Shown here one piece after another: positions 42,641-53,582 of a DNA stretch of 64,000 bases. This DNA comes from Ichthyophis bannanicus (Eukaryota; Chordata; Amphibia; Gymnophiona; Ichthyophiidae): the NCBI GenBank assembly GCA_033557465.1, contig CM066033.1:705035637-705099636 (forward strand), in the 5' to 3' direction. Numbering within the stretch: the stretch's first letter is position 1; each line of letters begins with the position of its first letter. Made by a program: the position numbers and the translations under genes. The notes beneath the pieces were generated by a model. It did not search any database. It was not told where the DNA came from and was given only the letters and a program-made list of their open reading frames with translations.

Positions 42641-42688
42641 CCAACCCGACACAGGCCGTGTTTTGTTACACTTCATCAGGGGTTGATC
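42641..42688 (-). ncRNA. Hammerhead ribozyme-like motif, likely Penelope-type
   Basis: Minus strand. Stem I is formed by CAACCC (upstream) and GGGTTG (downstream). The core CTGATGA is exact. A degenerate stem II follows, then AAAA where GAAA is expected. Stem III is ACAC-loop-GTGT, and the cleavage position is C after GTGT. Small hammerheads of this shape are known from Penelope-like elements and other retroelements. The G-to-A change in the GAAA core (probably CG to CA decay) should block activity. Confidence 0.6.
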
Positions 42689-43168
42689 AGGTAAGAAACT
42701 AAAAACATAAAAACATAAATACAAATTATAATATATACAATTTAAAACAATAAAACCATGAACAGAACAGATGCCATAATGTGAATCTAAATTACATATA
42801 AATATGTCTAATAAATATTAAAAACATATTACAAATAAGAGTAAAAAGTGTCGCTTAAATGCATCAAATCAATAGTAATTTAACACATAAATATGTAAAA
42901 TAAATAATTAAAAAGACCATTAAAAGATTAAGAAGGGATGTGACAAACACCACTAATAAGACAGCATTAAATACCTCTGTGTTGATTATTGAGGACACAT
43001 CACTTAGTGACCAATGTAAAAGATTATTCTTGTGTAACTAAAAATAATAATAAACAGTAAGATCAAAATGCCACATAAAAACATATAAATGGCAATAAAA
43101 ACTATAAAAAGACATAAAACTAAATATATATATATGCACGATATGTTTGAATCTACAACCGGAAGGAA

Positions 43169-43536
43169 CAAAGTATAAACGTAGCAGGAGCGAGTGGTGA
43201 AGAGAGCTCTGATAACGATAAGTTAAACACATAGATATATTTTTTGTGTACCCTTATTAGATGGTAAATGGGCAATATAAACAAAACTTTTGCTAAAAAT
43301 AATTCCTTATGCTAAAAAAAAAATAGATGAATCCACTGAAGATTTATTTAAAATCATAACGTATCTTGCTTTAAATTTGATTATAGAACCATACAAGATA
43401 GACCTTACAAAGGGGGCATATTTAAAAAGTATATATAACTTCATAAAAAATGTGGTGCCATTGAAAAAACTTATAGCTTCATAAATCCCTTACCTAAGAT
43501 GTGTTCAACTGACCCTGTAAAAAACAATATCTACAA
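43169..43536 (+). repeat. Left arm of a large inverted repeat
   Basis: CAAAGTATAAACGTAGCAGG to AACAATATCTACAA pairs with 44185-44884 (after removal of the RTE insertion there), with a few percent differences by eye. The spacer 43537-44184 is non-coding. Together with the hammerhead upstream this may be a tail-to-tail Penelope-like insertion. Confidence 0.75.
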
Positions 43537-44184
43537 TATCTAATGGCAACCCCAACCCTCTGAGCCCTAGGCGGAGGGCTGGGGCTTGACAGTATACATG
43601 TACATATATGGTTAATTCATTGTGTGTGCTTTTTTATAGCCCACAGGCTAGTTAGTGTTTCTTCGATATTTATCCCCATGGATTAATCTGCATTTCTAGA
43701 TCCTCCCGCGTTCATCGTTCGGATGGTTTGGCACTCCAATGTGATCATGTATAATAATTTTTTTATAGACAAGCAGGTAGTGTATGATAATCTGCTTTTG
43801 ACCATTCCTTCAGTCCCGCCTCTGGTCTCCGCCCCCTTTCGGTCCCGCACTTTGTTTTTGAGATTTAATGTGCGCATGTGCCAGCGTCTTTCAGAAGCAG
43901 TCCATTTGTGGATATACACAGAAGGCGCCGATTCGGAGTGGTTTGTAAGGTTCTTAAATATGATTTTTAATCTATATGCACAATATGCCAGAAAGGTTTA
44001 TGACGGTATTAATTTGGTTAGTCCTTCTTAGTTTTGCGGGGTTTTTGGCTTTTAAGGTTACACGATGAGAGCTTTTTCAAGTACAAAATGCCAATGATGG
44101 GACGTCCATGGAGTTAAAAGGCTATGTGATTTACGTTTTTTGAAAATCTCTAAATTAATTCCCCTCGATGGAGTTTTATTGGGC

Positions 44185-44884
44185 TTGTAGATATTGTTTT
44201 TAACAGGGTCAGTTGAACACATCTTAGGTAAGGGATTTATGAAGCTATAAGAGGAGGAGGAAGTACATAACATAACATAGAAGTACATAAGAGGAGATCA
44301 AACCTAAGCTTTCTTTAGAAGCTCAGATGACAAGACTTCGACTTTCATACTTTGGACACATCATGCGAAGAGAGAGATCATTAGAGAAAGACATTATGCT
44401 TGGCAAGATAGAAGGTCAACGCAAAAGAGGAAGGCCAGCAATGAGATGGATCGATACAATAACAGCAGCTATGGGTACCAGTCTGTTAACAATGAGCCGC
44501 CTGACTGAAGACCGAACACAATTTAGGATAGCTATCCAGAGGGTCGCCATGAGTCGACTCCGACTCGACGGCACTTAACAACAAGTTTTTTCAATGCAAC
44601 CACATTTTTTATGAAGTTATATATACTTTTTAAATATGCCCCCTTTGTAAGGTCTGTCTTCTATGGTTCTATAATCAAATTTAAAGCAAGATACGTTATG
44701 ATTTTAAATAAATCTTCAATTGATTCATCTATTTTTTTTAGCATAAGGAATTATTTTTAGCAAAAGTTTTGTTTATATTGCCCATTTACCATCTAATAAG
44801 GGTACACAAAAAATATATCTATGTGTTTAACTTATCGTTATCAGAGCTCTCTTCACCACTCGCTCCTGCTATGTTTATACTTTG
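44185..44884 (-). repeat. Right arm of the large inverted repeat, split by an RTE fragment
   Basis: TTGTAGATATTG to GCTATAAG, then the RTE insertion, then AGTTTTTTCAATGCAACC to GCTATGTTTATACTTTG. The arm is cut off at 44884 by the left end of DIRS F. Confidence 0.75.
44288..44583 (+). pseudogene. 3' fragment of an RTE/BovB-like LINE
   Basis: The ORF 44327-44578 is the clean RTE end block (RLRLSYFGHIMRRERS, RGRPAMRWIDTI) followed by GGCACTTAACAACAA. It interrupts the inverted-repeat arm, so it arrived after the repeat formed. Confidence 0.88.
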
Positions 44885-44886
44885 AT

Positions 44887-46229
44887 CTCCAGGAACAAGC
44901 AGGAATGAGTCTTCACATATGGGTACGTCAGTACTGACGGAGCCTGCGCGGGAACGCTCCCCAGCATCCAAAAAGAAAGCTTTTGGGAGCATCCCACGCG
45001 CATGCGCGCTGCCTTCCTGCCCATTCACTTCCCTCTCATCAGTTTTCCGTTTTCCGCGGAGCCGGCAGGACGTATTCCTGTCACCGCAGAAAATTCTTCT
45101 TTTTATTCTTAGTTTTTTGTGGTCGCGCCACTCGTACCGCCGGTGTTTTTCTTTTTTTTCTAAAGAGTTTCTTCTTTTTCTTCAGAAATTTTCCTGTTTT
45201 TAGTGTCTGACACTTTCTAGGCCACTAGGCCTCTATCTTTCCATCATAGAAAAGCCAGCCACTACTCTTAAGGAATGCTCAAAGTGTGGCGGTACAGATA
45301 TGTTTTCAGACACCCATACTTGGTGTCTAAAATGTTTGGGTCCTGACCATTGCCCACTGGAGTGTCTTTCCTGCTGGAGCTCAAACAGAAGAAGTCTTCA
45401 GAATTGAGCACAACTCGATACCCGGTTCACATTGCACTCGATGTCACCAGCTAGAATATCTCCACAGGATCAGGTAACCAAACAAAAGTCTGTAAAGACT
45501 AGCCAGTCCTTGAGTGGTAGATCTCCTTCCCAGTATCGAGATGGCTCTGGCCTTGCCCTCGAGGACATATTGGCAATAAAGCCCCGGCGGGAGTCTTCGG
45601 GCTCCAAAGCATTAACGGGGCTTCAGGTTGTTCCCGGGGTTCTTACCTTGATGAACATACCTGCACCATGCTCGGTGGTTGTGGCCGCTTCGAGCGGTAC
45701 CGACACCCCGGCATCGGCTATGGTGATGGATGAAACACTCCTCACTGATGATCGCAGTCTAGCACTCTCGGTTACTTCGGTACCGCTAGAGTTGCTGCAG
45801 ACCGATCTTCCAGTATCGGTATTGGCTTCGGTACCGATATCGACATGGGCATCGGTGTCGGTACCGTCCATGCTTACTTCGACAGACTCGCTTCCTTCGA
45901 TGCCGAGCCTGGAATCGATCTCTAGCATGGATGATTCGGTACCGACTCATCTCGGTACTGACCTCGGGCGGTACTGAAGACATTGCTTTAAGGAAAATCC
46001 GATGCTCCACCCTTTCAGGTCTTCTGATCCCGATGACTGGGATGAATCCATCGTTACCAAGGCTGAATCTTCAACAAGTCTAGCCTTTACCCCTCATTTT
46101 AGAGGGTCCTCCTCAGGGGAGATTTCTTTTCAAGCTTTTCTGCTTGATATGGCAAAATTACTTGCCATTTCTATACCTGGTAAAGAATCCTTCCCAGGGG
46201 ATTCAGAGATCCTGCAATCCCCCTGGATG
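44887..46229 (+). mobile_element. DIRS copy F, 5' part only
   Basis: The left ITR begins CTCCAGGAACAAGCAGGAAT at 44887. The gag then ends abruptly near 46229 where the L1-like LINE begins. No 3' part of F is found beyond the LINE; another DIRS left end (G) starts at 60977. Confidence 0.82.
45247..46229 (+). pseudogene. DIRS F gag, truncated
   Basis: The cysteine cluster (CSKCGGTD, then WCLKCLGPDH, then CLSC) is readable at 45275-45380, but the start codon position reads ATAGAAAAG near 45247 and a TGA lies at 45406. The open part 45432-45977 carries PSLESISSM units and GGTACC-rich coding, closest to D. ISFQAFLLDMAKLLAI at 46125-46170 is the start of the conserved domain. The rest is lost to the LINE insertion. 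Confidence 0.75.
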
Positions 46230-47554
46230 AAATCCTACTCCGACAACGGCTTCCGGAATCCATGTATCAGGCCCTAATTATGGTGTTATCTAAGGAAGGG
46301 AGAAACCCATTATGGTGCAGCAGTTACAGACTGATTTCATTACTTAATACCGATGATAAAATTTTCACGAAGATTCTTGCACTGCGCCTAAACTCTAAAG
46401 TGCAGGAAGTTATACACCCAGATCAGACTGGATTCATAAATGGACGTCATGAATTCAAGAACATATGCCGCCTACTTAATATCATGTTAGGCCTCCGCAA
46501 GGAAGAGGGTATTATGCAGTCTTATCATTAGATGCGGAATAAGCTTTTGATAAAGTAGAATGACGCTATTTATTGCGTGTTCTACAGCACTTTGGTTTTG
46601 GCCCTTCTTTCCTATCTTGGATTGCAGCTTTCTATAAGGCCCCCTCTGGAATGGTACAGGTAAATGGCTTCCTCTCAACATTGTTCTCCTTAGAACGGGG
46701 AACTAGACAAGGGTGTCCTCTTTCTTAGTTTCTTTTTGCGCTCGTACTTGAACCCCTAGCTATACAGCTTCACTATCAGGAAACTTCGCTTGGCATGTCC
46801 TTAGCCAACCGATACCACATTGTATCACTTTACGCGGATGATACTTTAATTTTCCTTTGAGAGCCCTCTACTAATCTGCCTATTCTAGTGTCTATTCTGA
46901 AAGAATTCTCTCGTTTATCGGGATACACGATTAATTTTCAAAAGTCAGTTCTGTTACCGTGCTTGACGGCTCAAGGGACACCCTCCAAGGTGGCGGTGGA
47001 TAGTTTCCCTATAGTATCTAGTTTCAGATATCTTGTTGTTCAGATTACTCAACGCCTGGAAGACCTTTATGCATGGAATTATTCGCCCATGTTGACATCT
47101 ATAGCTAGGGAGGTAGCAACTTGGTAGTCTCTGTCAGTGTCTTGGCTGGGTAGAGTACATACCATAAAAATGCTCTTACTACCGAAGATCCTCTTCTTAT
47201 TTCAACAGCTCCCTATCCTGGTGCCGTGTTCCTTTTTTCTCCAATTACAATGGGTTCTCATGGCGTTTGTGTGGCGGGGACGTCGTCCTCGGCTTGGTTG
47301 GCATATGATGACTCACAACAAGTTGGCAGGAGGTATTGGTCTCCCTGATTTTAAACTTTATTATTTATACTCATGCTTAAGAGCGGTGCCATTATGGTCT
47401 ACTAATGCCTTTCCCTCATGGGTTGAACTGGAGGCAGATTGGGTTTCTCCGATTCCTTTATGTGCTATTCCGTTTATTACTGAGGAGCCGATGGTGCGTG
47501 CCATACAAACTCATATTTTTCTGGGCCCAATATGGAAAGCTTGGCGAAGGGTAT
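46230..47554 (+). pseudogene. L1/Tx1-like LINE ORF2, part 1
   Basis: RT motifs: SYRLISLLNTDDKIFTKILA (46320-46380), VIHPDQTGFINGR (46408-46446), SLYADDTLIFL (near 46830) and the thumb FSRLSGYTINFQKS. MSWLGRVHTIKMLLLPK and GGIGLPDFKLY follow at 47137-47360. Stops at 46529-46531 and elsewhere. 5'-truncated into DIRS F. It is cut at GTAT (47551-47554) by the Gypsy element and resumes in frame at 59650. Confidence 0.85.
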
Positions 47555-47874
47555 TGTGACGCTCGCGCCCCTACCAGGCGGCCGCCTAGTAGGGACGTGT
47601 GATCACCTCTTCTATTTCCTAGGGTTGTAGTTGTGTAAGGAATGACGAGGTCGAGTGGTTTATAAAGCGCACAGGAATTTATTCAGCTTCCTTGCAGGTA
47701 AGTGGATACAATTTCTTCCAAACACATGTACTCTCCAGACAAAAGAAAATAATGGATACTTCTCCAGTAACAAATGTCCAAACAAAACAGTGAATTCCAA
47801 TATCAAGTGTTTCTGGCTCACACTAATTTACCTTAGTGCAGGCATCACATTCCATCTCTGAGACATTTGAATTT

Positions 47875-48034
47875 CTCCAGGACCAAGCAGGAAGTCAGTC
47901 CTCACATATGGGTGACGTCGGCGCCGACGGAGCCCTCGCGGAGCAATTTTCCCCAGCTTTCAAAGAAAGCCATTGGGAATTGCAGCGCGCATGCACGGTC
48001 CCCTTCCCGCCCAAAGGTGCCATCTTGGCCAGTC
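47875..48034 (+). repeat. Left inverted terminal repeat of DIRS E
   Basis: CTCCAGGACCAAGCAGGAAG to GGCCAGTC pairs with 53395-53552. Palindrome CGTCGGCGCCGACG at 47916-47929. Confidence 0.92.
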
Positions 48035-48271
48035 TTCTTTTTTCCGTGAAGCCCTACAGACGCTGTCTACAAGTCACCGCTGAAAAGTTGATTTTCTTTC
48101 TTTATTTTAGTATTTTCTTCGGTTCGACGCCGGTCCTTTTTCCATCCGGCCTCGCGACGCCGGTTGCGAGGCCTCCCCTTCTTTTCGGTTTTTTCTGTCC
48201 TTCGTGACAAATTCGCGCTCTTTTCCCTGGCGGCACGAACGTTCGACCTCGCAGGGGCCCTTTTTCCCCCG

Positions 48272-50129
48272 ATGGCCGCCAGTGGTTTTAAAAAGTGTGT
48301 TCAGTGTAAGAAACTGATGTCTCTTACTGACACACATGATTGCTGCCTCCGTTGCCTGGGCCCAGATCATGAAGAAATGATCTGTGGGGCCTGTAGCAAG
48401 ATGTCCGCGAAATCTTTGCGGAGTCGGCAGCATCAGCGGGAGAGAATCTTCTCTGACCCCAGCCATACCCGGACCTCGTCAGAAGCTTCGGTGTCCAGGG
48501 AATCTGGCTCTGAACACCGTCGGAGCTCCTCTGAGAGGGGGTCTCCTACCCGGGAACATCATCGGAGGAAGAAACCCGCGAGGACGGCGTCGGTGGACGC
48601 TCCTGGCTCCGCGAGGGCCAGGTCGCATAGCCCCGATAGCCGTCCCGGGTCTTTGGAGCTGGAGCGGCCGTCCAAACAGCCTTGTCTGGAGATGGACTCG
48701 TCTGCTCATGTAAGTCCTGTTGTCCTCGTGGACTCGCCTCCAAGGGGTCCGCCGTCGGGGCCCGAGTCGGGGGCTGCTGGGTCTCCTGAGTTCAGACTCA
48801 GGTTGACGGTCTTGGAGAGCAGCCTGGCTGCCTTCATGGACCAGCAGCGGGCATTGATCGCTGGCCTCGCTGGCGCTTCTGCCCTGACCGCCGGGACGTC
48901 GACATCTAAGTCGACCCCGGAGACCGAGCCGATCCTCGAGTCCATGCGGGCTCGAGTCGATCCTCGGTCGAGGTCCCCTTCAGCCTCCCGTTCGGGGCCG
49001 AGGTCGTCGACGCCGACTCCCTCGGCGTCGGGGCGGACGGCGTCTGTGCCCGCCCGGCCGGAGACGCTCGACTCCTCCTCCGAGGAGTCCGCCTGGGAAT
49101 CCGAGGTGGAAGAGTCACCTGATTCTTTTCGGACTCGGTGTATCCCTTCGGACTCCCCCGAGTCCGAACCTCGGAGACAGTCCCCTCCGGAGGATGCCCG
49201 GTTCTCGGACTTCGTGAGGGATATGGCCAAGGCCTTGGCCTTCTCTGCGGATCCCGAGGAGGAGCCTCGAGCTGAAGAGCTCGATGCCCTCCAGTATGAC
49301 TCTCCTGCAAAGGAGCATGTTACTGTACCGGTTCCTCCGATGCTGGAACGACTTCTCTTCCGCATGTGGGAGAGCCCGGCGTCGTCGCCGGTATTAAGCA
49401 AGCGGGTCGATGCCATATATCGAGTCCGCAAGAGCCCTGGCTTCCAAAAAGCACAGCTGCCACACCATTCCATGGTGGTGGAATCGGCCATGCATAGGCT
49501 CAAGAGCCAGAAGATGCACTCCTCGTTGCCTCCCGGCAGGGAAGCCCACAGCCTGGATGGCCTCGGTAAGAAGTGTTTCCAGGGCTCCATGCTTGCTTGT
49601 CGGGTCCAGACTTACCAGCTCTACATGGGCATGTATCTCAGGGACCTGGCTAAAGAAATAGCCGGATTCTCTGCTGGTCTCTCCGAGGACCCTTTGCGGA
49701 GGTTCCAGGCCTTGTCCACTGGTATTCGAGAGTGCTCAAAGTTTATCTCTCGAGCAGCCGCAGCCGGCATCGGTGCCCGCCGACAGGCTTGGCTTCAGTC
49801 ATCCGACCTCGAGCCCTGGGTGCAGGACAAGTTGGTCGATGTTCCCTGCAGAGGTGAAAACCTCTTTGGCAAACCAATGGATGAGAAGGCTGCACAACTC
49901 GAGACAGACTCTCACCAGGACTTGGCTCTCCAGGAAAACCTCTGCCCCTTCCCAGAAGAAGGGCTCGGGGAAAAAGCCCTTTTACCCGAGGAAGGCGGCT
50001 GCCTATAAACACTACCCTCATTATCAGGCCTCCGCAGCTCCCCAACAGGGTCAGCAGGCCAAGGGACGGGGTAACGGGTCCCGTAGGCAGCAAGCCCCCA
50101 AGCCTGCTCCGCAGGGTGGGGGTTTTTGA
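48272..50129 (+). pseudogene. DIRS E gag, one frameshift near the end
   Basis: Start at ATG 48272 (MAASGFKKCVQC). The N-terminal cysteine cluster is complete: CVQC, then CCLRCLGPDH, then CGAC. A long Ser/Arg/Pro-rich region (48420-49190) and the conserved domain follow: FSDFVRDMAKAL, QLPHHSMVVESA, QLYMGMYLRDL, GENLFGK. The starting frame runs into a stop at 50008; the basic, Gln/Gly-rich tail (QKKGSGKKPFYPRK to PAPQGGGF) continues in another frame to the TGA at 50127-50129. A one-base change near 49919-49935 explains this. The tail ends TTT TGA C and RT lies +1. Confidence 0.86.
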
Positions 50130-52041
50130 CTCTTTCAGCATAGCCTCTCCCCCTCCGCTGGTTTCTCTCAGCACGGGAGGCCGGCTGGTCCACTTTGCCC
50201 ACAGGTGGTCCAACATCACGTCCGATACCTGGGTGCTCCACATAGTCCGAGAGGGCTATCTTCTACACTTCCACCAGGTACCTCCCCCCTACTTTCCAGG
50301 GGAGCCTCTGTGACCCCCTCTTCACCGGGACTTACTCCTTCAAGAGTTGGCAAGTCTTCTTCAGGAACAGGCGGTGGAACCGGTGCCCCACCACCTGAGA
50401 GGTCAAGGCTTTTATTCCAGGTACTTCCTGGTACCAAAGCGAACTGGAGGCCTCAGACCCATCCTGGACTTGCGGAACCTCAACAAGTTCCTGGGAAGGG
50501 AAAAGTTCACGATGCTTACCCTTGGAATCCTGCTGCCCTACCTCCGGCAGGGAGATTGGCTATGCTCCTTGGATCTAAAGGATGCCTACACTCACATCCT
50601 CATCCACCCAAGCCACCGACAATACCTAAGGTTTGTGGTGGCAGGCAATCATTACCAGTACAGAGTACTGCCCTTTGGCCTATCCTCCGCACCACGAGTC
50701 TTCACAAAATGTCTCGCAGTGGTAGTGGCTTATCTCCAGCTTCAAGGCCTCTTTGTCTTCCCTTACCTAGACGACTGGCTCATCAGAGCTCCGTCCTCCA
50801 CGGAGGCCACTCACGCCACGCAACGTACTGTGACTCTGCTCCAGTACTTGGGCTTTGTCATAAACTTCGAAAAGTCCACTTTGCTCCCCTCTCAGGATCT
50901 CGAGTTCATCGGCGCCAGATTAAACACGCTTCAGGCGCGAGCCTTTCTGCCGCTCGACAGGGCACAACGGCTCATGGCTCTCGCCAGCCGCTTTCGCAGC
51001 CATTCCCAGGTCTCGGCCAGGCACTTCCTGAGACTGCTCGGCCATATGGCTTCCACGGTCCATGTGACCCCCAATGCCCGCCTGAATATGCGGCCTGCTC
51101 AGTGGTGCCTTCGCTCACAATGACGTCAGGCCTCGGGGAGACTAGCGGACTCAGTACGAATCTCCAGCCCGCTGGTCTCTTCTCTACGGTGGTGGCTTCA
51201 TCTGCCCAACCTAGTGCTAGGAATGCCTTTTCAGTCTCCTCCGCCTGTTCCGGTACTGATGACCGACGCTTCTCTCCTGGGTTGGGGAGCACATTGCTAA
51301 GGGACATGTACTCAGGGTCTCTGGACCCCGTGGGAATCTGCCCAGCAGATCAACTTCCTGGAGCTCAGAGCGATCCGCCTGGCTCTACGGGCCTTCTCCC
51401 ACCTTACCACTCACCAGTCCGTCCTCGTCCAGACGGACAATCAAGTGGCCATGTTCTACGTGAACAAACAGGGGGGCACGGCCTCCTTCCTTCTCTGTCG
51501 GGAAGCACAAAAGCTCTGCGCTTGGGCCGTCAGCCGAGGAATCCTCCTCAAAGCTGTCTATCTCCCAGGTCAAGAAAATTACCTGGCAGACAAACTGAGC
51601 AGAATCCTCCAACCACACGAGTGGAGATTGGACCCGTTGGTGGTTCAAAGGATCTTTCTCCAGTGGGGCCTCCCCACTCTGGATCTCTTTCCCAGTCCTC
51701 TGAACAGGCAACTTCCTCGGTTCTGCTCTCGGGAACCGCATCCCCTCCGAGTAGCGGCGGATGCTTTTCTGCTCTCATGGTCCACGGGCCTTCTGTATGC
51801 CTTTCCTCCCATGCCGCTGGTGTCTCGAACACTTTTCAAGGTTCTCCAAGACAAGGCTTCGGTGATCCTGATAGCTCCCCGGTGGCCCAGGCAACCGTGG
51901 TTCCCGCTACTGATGCAACTGGCGGTAGATACTCCGTTGCCTCTGGGGTTTCAACCCGATCTCCTGACCCAGGATCAGGGGTCTCTCCTACACCCCAACC
52001 TCAGATTTCTTCATCTGATGGCCTGGCTGCTGAAAGGGTAG
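50130..52041 (+). pseudogene. DIRS E RT-RNase H-MT ORF with three stops
   Basis: RT: VPKRTGGLRPILDLRNLNKF, SLDLKDAYTHI, LPFGLSSAPRVFTK and the catalytic YLDDWL at about 50766-50783. RNase H: MTDASLLGWGAH, LELRAI, QTDNQVAMFYVNKQGG, ADKLSR. MT: LDLFPSPLNRQ and the motif FPPMPL. In-frame stops are TGA 50311-50313, TGA 51121-51123 and TAA 51298-51300. Frame and domain lengths otherwise match copy I. Confidence 0.9.
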
Positions 52042-53078
52042 TCCTTGCTCCCCTCCTGCTGCCTCCAGAGGTAGAAGAGGTCGTGCTAGCTTCCAGGCGA
52101 CCCTCTACCCGGAAATCCTACGCCCTTAAATGGTGTCGCTTCTCCACCTGGTGTACTCAACAGTCTCAAGATCCCTTCTCCTGCTCGGTGTCGGTGGTCT
52201 TGCAGTACTTGCTTTCCCTCTCCAATCTTGGACTAAAGTCCAACTCGGTCAAAGTTCACCTCAGTGCTATTTCTGCACATCATGTGCCGGTGGAAGGCAG
52301 GCCTCTTTCCGGCCACCCTCTCGTGGCACGGTTCTCCCGAGGTCTCCTTCTCCTTAAACCACCTTTGCGCCCCCCAGCCCCTGACTGGGACCTAAACGTG
52401 GTTTTACAGCGGATCACCTGTCCGCCTTTTGAACCCATGGCTACATGTCCTCTCCGTTTTCTTTCTTGGAAAACCTTATTCCTGGTAGCCCTCACTTCCG
52501 CTAGACGCGTTAGTGAACTGCAGGCCCTAGTGTCTGATCCCCCTTACACTAGGTTCTACAAGAATAGGGTAGTCCTGCGGACTCACCCTAAGTTTCTTCC
52601 AAAAGTGGTCTCCCCTTTTCACATCAATCAGGAGGTGGTGCTTCCGACCTTCTTTCCCAGGCCACACTCCAGCCGAGCTGAAATGGTCTTGCATACCCTG
52701 GACTGTAGAAGGGCGCTGAACTTCTACCTTAATCGTACGCGGGAGCACCGTAAGACTGTTCAGCTCTTCCTGTCTTACGACCCTAATAAATTGTGGCTCC
52801 CTGTCTCCAAGCGTACTCTGTCCATCTGGGTAGCTGACTGTATCGCTTGGACTTATGGGGCGGCAGGCCTCTCGTTGGAAAGTCGAGTCACCGCTCATCG
52901 GGTTAGGGCGAAGGCTGCGTCAGTGGCTTACCTCCGCTCTGTTCCATTGGCAGACATCTGCCGGGCCGCTACTTGGTCTTCGAGCCAGACTTTTGCAACC
53001 CATTACTGCCTCGAGAGGGAGTCCCGCAGGGACAGTGCTTTCGGACAGGCAGTCCTCCGTAATCTCTTCGAGGTTTAA
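50205..53078 (+). CDS. DIRS E tyrosine recombinase ORF
   Basis: One frame is open for 957 codons. The recombinase domain is about 52020-53078, from LASRRPSTRKSYALKW, with Arg in TSARRVSELQAL, His-x-x-Arg in TAHRVR and Tyr in FATHYCLE. It ends LRNLFEV. The 1.8 kb upstream overlaps RT, RNase H and MT coding without a stop and yields Ser/Pro/Gly-rich protein of unclear meaning. With gag and RT damaged, this is the only intact gene of E and could still act in trans. Confidence 0.87.
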   Translation: MVQHHVRYLGAPHSPRGLSSTLPPGTSPLLSRGASVTPSSPGLTPSRVGKSSSGTGGGTGAPPPERSRLLFQVLPGTKANWRPQTHPGLAEPQQVPGKGKVHDAYPWNPAALPPAGRLAMLLGSKGCLHSHPHPPKPPTIPKVCGGRQSLPVQSTALWPILRTTSLHKMSRSGSGLSPASRPLCLPLPRRLAHQSSVLHGGHSRHATYCDSAPVLGLCHKLRKVHFAPLSGSRVHRRQIKHASGASLSAARQGTTAHGSRQPLSQPFPGLGQALPETARPYGFHGPCDPQCPPEYAACSVVPSLTMTSGLGETSGLSTNLQPAGLFSTVVASSAQPSARNAFSVSSACSGTDDRRFSPGLGSTLLRDMYSGSLDPVGICPADQLPGAQSDPPGSTGLLPPYHSPVRPRPDGQSSGHVLREQTGGHGLLPSLSGSTKALRLGRQPRNPPQSCLSPRSRKLPGRQTEQNPPTTRVEIGPVGGSKDLSPVGPPHSGSLSQSSEQATSSVLLSGTASPPSSGGCFSALMVHGPSVCLSSHAAGVSNTFQGSPRQGFGDPDSSPVAQATVVPATDATGGRYSVASGVSTRSPDPGSGVSPTPQPQISSSDGLAAERVVLAPLLLPPEVEEVVLASRRPSTRKSYALKWCRFSTWCTQQSQDPFSCSVSVVLQYLLSLSNLGLKSNSVKVHLSAISAHHVPVEGRPLSGHPLVARFSRGLLLLKPPLRPPAPDWDLNVVLQRITCPPFEPMATCPLRFLSWKTLFLVALTSARRVSELQALVSDPPYTRFYKNRVVLRTHPKFLPKVVSPFHINQEVVLPTFFPRPHSSRAEMVLHTLDCRRALNFYLNRTREHRKTVQLFLSYDPNKLWLPVSKRTLSIWVADCIAWTYGAAGLSLESRVTAHRVRAKAASVAYLRSVPLADICRAATWSSSQTFATHYCLERESRRDSAFGQAVLRNLFEV

Positions 53079-53217
53079 GCAACTCCTAACCTCCATCCTG
53101 GATGTTGGGCTACCGGTTGGAGATTAGTCAGAGAAGATTCCTTCCTTCGGTGCTACTGAGCTTGAGGGAGCTCATTTTTTGTGCTTAGGGTCTCCGGTAG
53201 CCTTAAGCTGGGGAGTC

Positions 53218-53319
53218 CCATATGTGAGGACTGACTTCCTGCTTGGTCCTGGAGAAAGCGTAGTTACTCACCTGTAACAGGTGTTCTCCAGGAGCAGCAG
53301 GAATCAGTCCTCACAACCC
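53218..53319 (+). repeat. ICR of DIRS E
   Basis: CCATATGTGAGGACTGACTT to CCTGGAG, then AAA, then GCGTAGTTACTCACCTGTAA. AAA predicts a TTT circle junction, matching the TTT on both flanks of this copy. Confidence 0.92.
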
Positions 53320-53394
53320 TCCCTCCTCCCCTTGGAGTTGCAGTCATATGATTTAGTTTTGCAAATTTTTTGCTGTCTTTTCGCTATGTCATCA

Positions 53395-53580
53395 GACTGG
53401 CCAAGATGGCACCTTTGGGCGGGAAGGGGACCGCGCATGCGCGCTGCAATTCCAAAAGGCTTTCTTTGAAAGCTGGGGAAAATTGCTCCGCGAGGGCTCC
53501 GTCGGCGCCGACGTCACCCATATGTGAGGACTGATTCCTGCTGCTCCTGGAGAACACCTGTTACAGGTGAGTAACTACGC
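53395..53580 (+). repeat. Right inverted terminal repeat and tip of DIRS E
   Basis: GACTGGCCAAGATGGCACCT is the inverse of the left repeat. The tip CACCTGTTACAGGTGAGTAA ends in CTACGC at 53580. Confidence 0.92.
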
Positions 53581-53582
53581 TT

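Larger units (their letters stand above)
47875..53580 (+). mobile_element. DIRS copy E, full length
   Basis: It has a left ITR, gag, RT-RNase H-MT, recombinase, ICR and right ITR. It lies inside the Gypsy 3' LTR. The unoccupied LTR at 58621-58640 reads GAATTTACCTC. The occupied site reads GAATTT, element, TTTACCTC, so TTT flanks both sides. Gag has one frameshift and the RT frame three stops; the recombinase is intact. Confidence 0.94.

Noticed and set aside
43290..43484. Lys/Ile-rich 64-codon ORF in the inverted-repeat arm as a Penelope protein
   Set aside because: AT-rich, no RT or GIY-YIG motif, and the other arm does not keep the frame.
48706..49590. 294-codon minus-strand ORF opposite DIRS E gag
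   Set aside because: It is a mirror frame of GC-rich, Ser/Arg-rich gag coding; no start context, no family look and no counterpart opposite gag in other copies.
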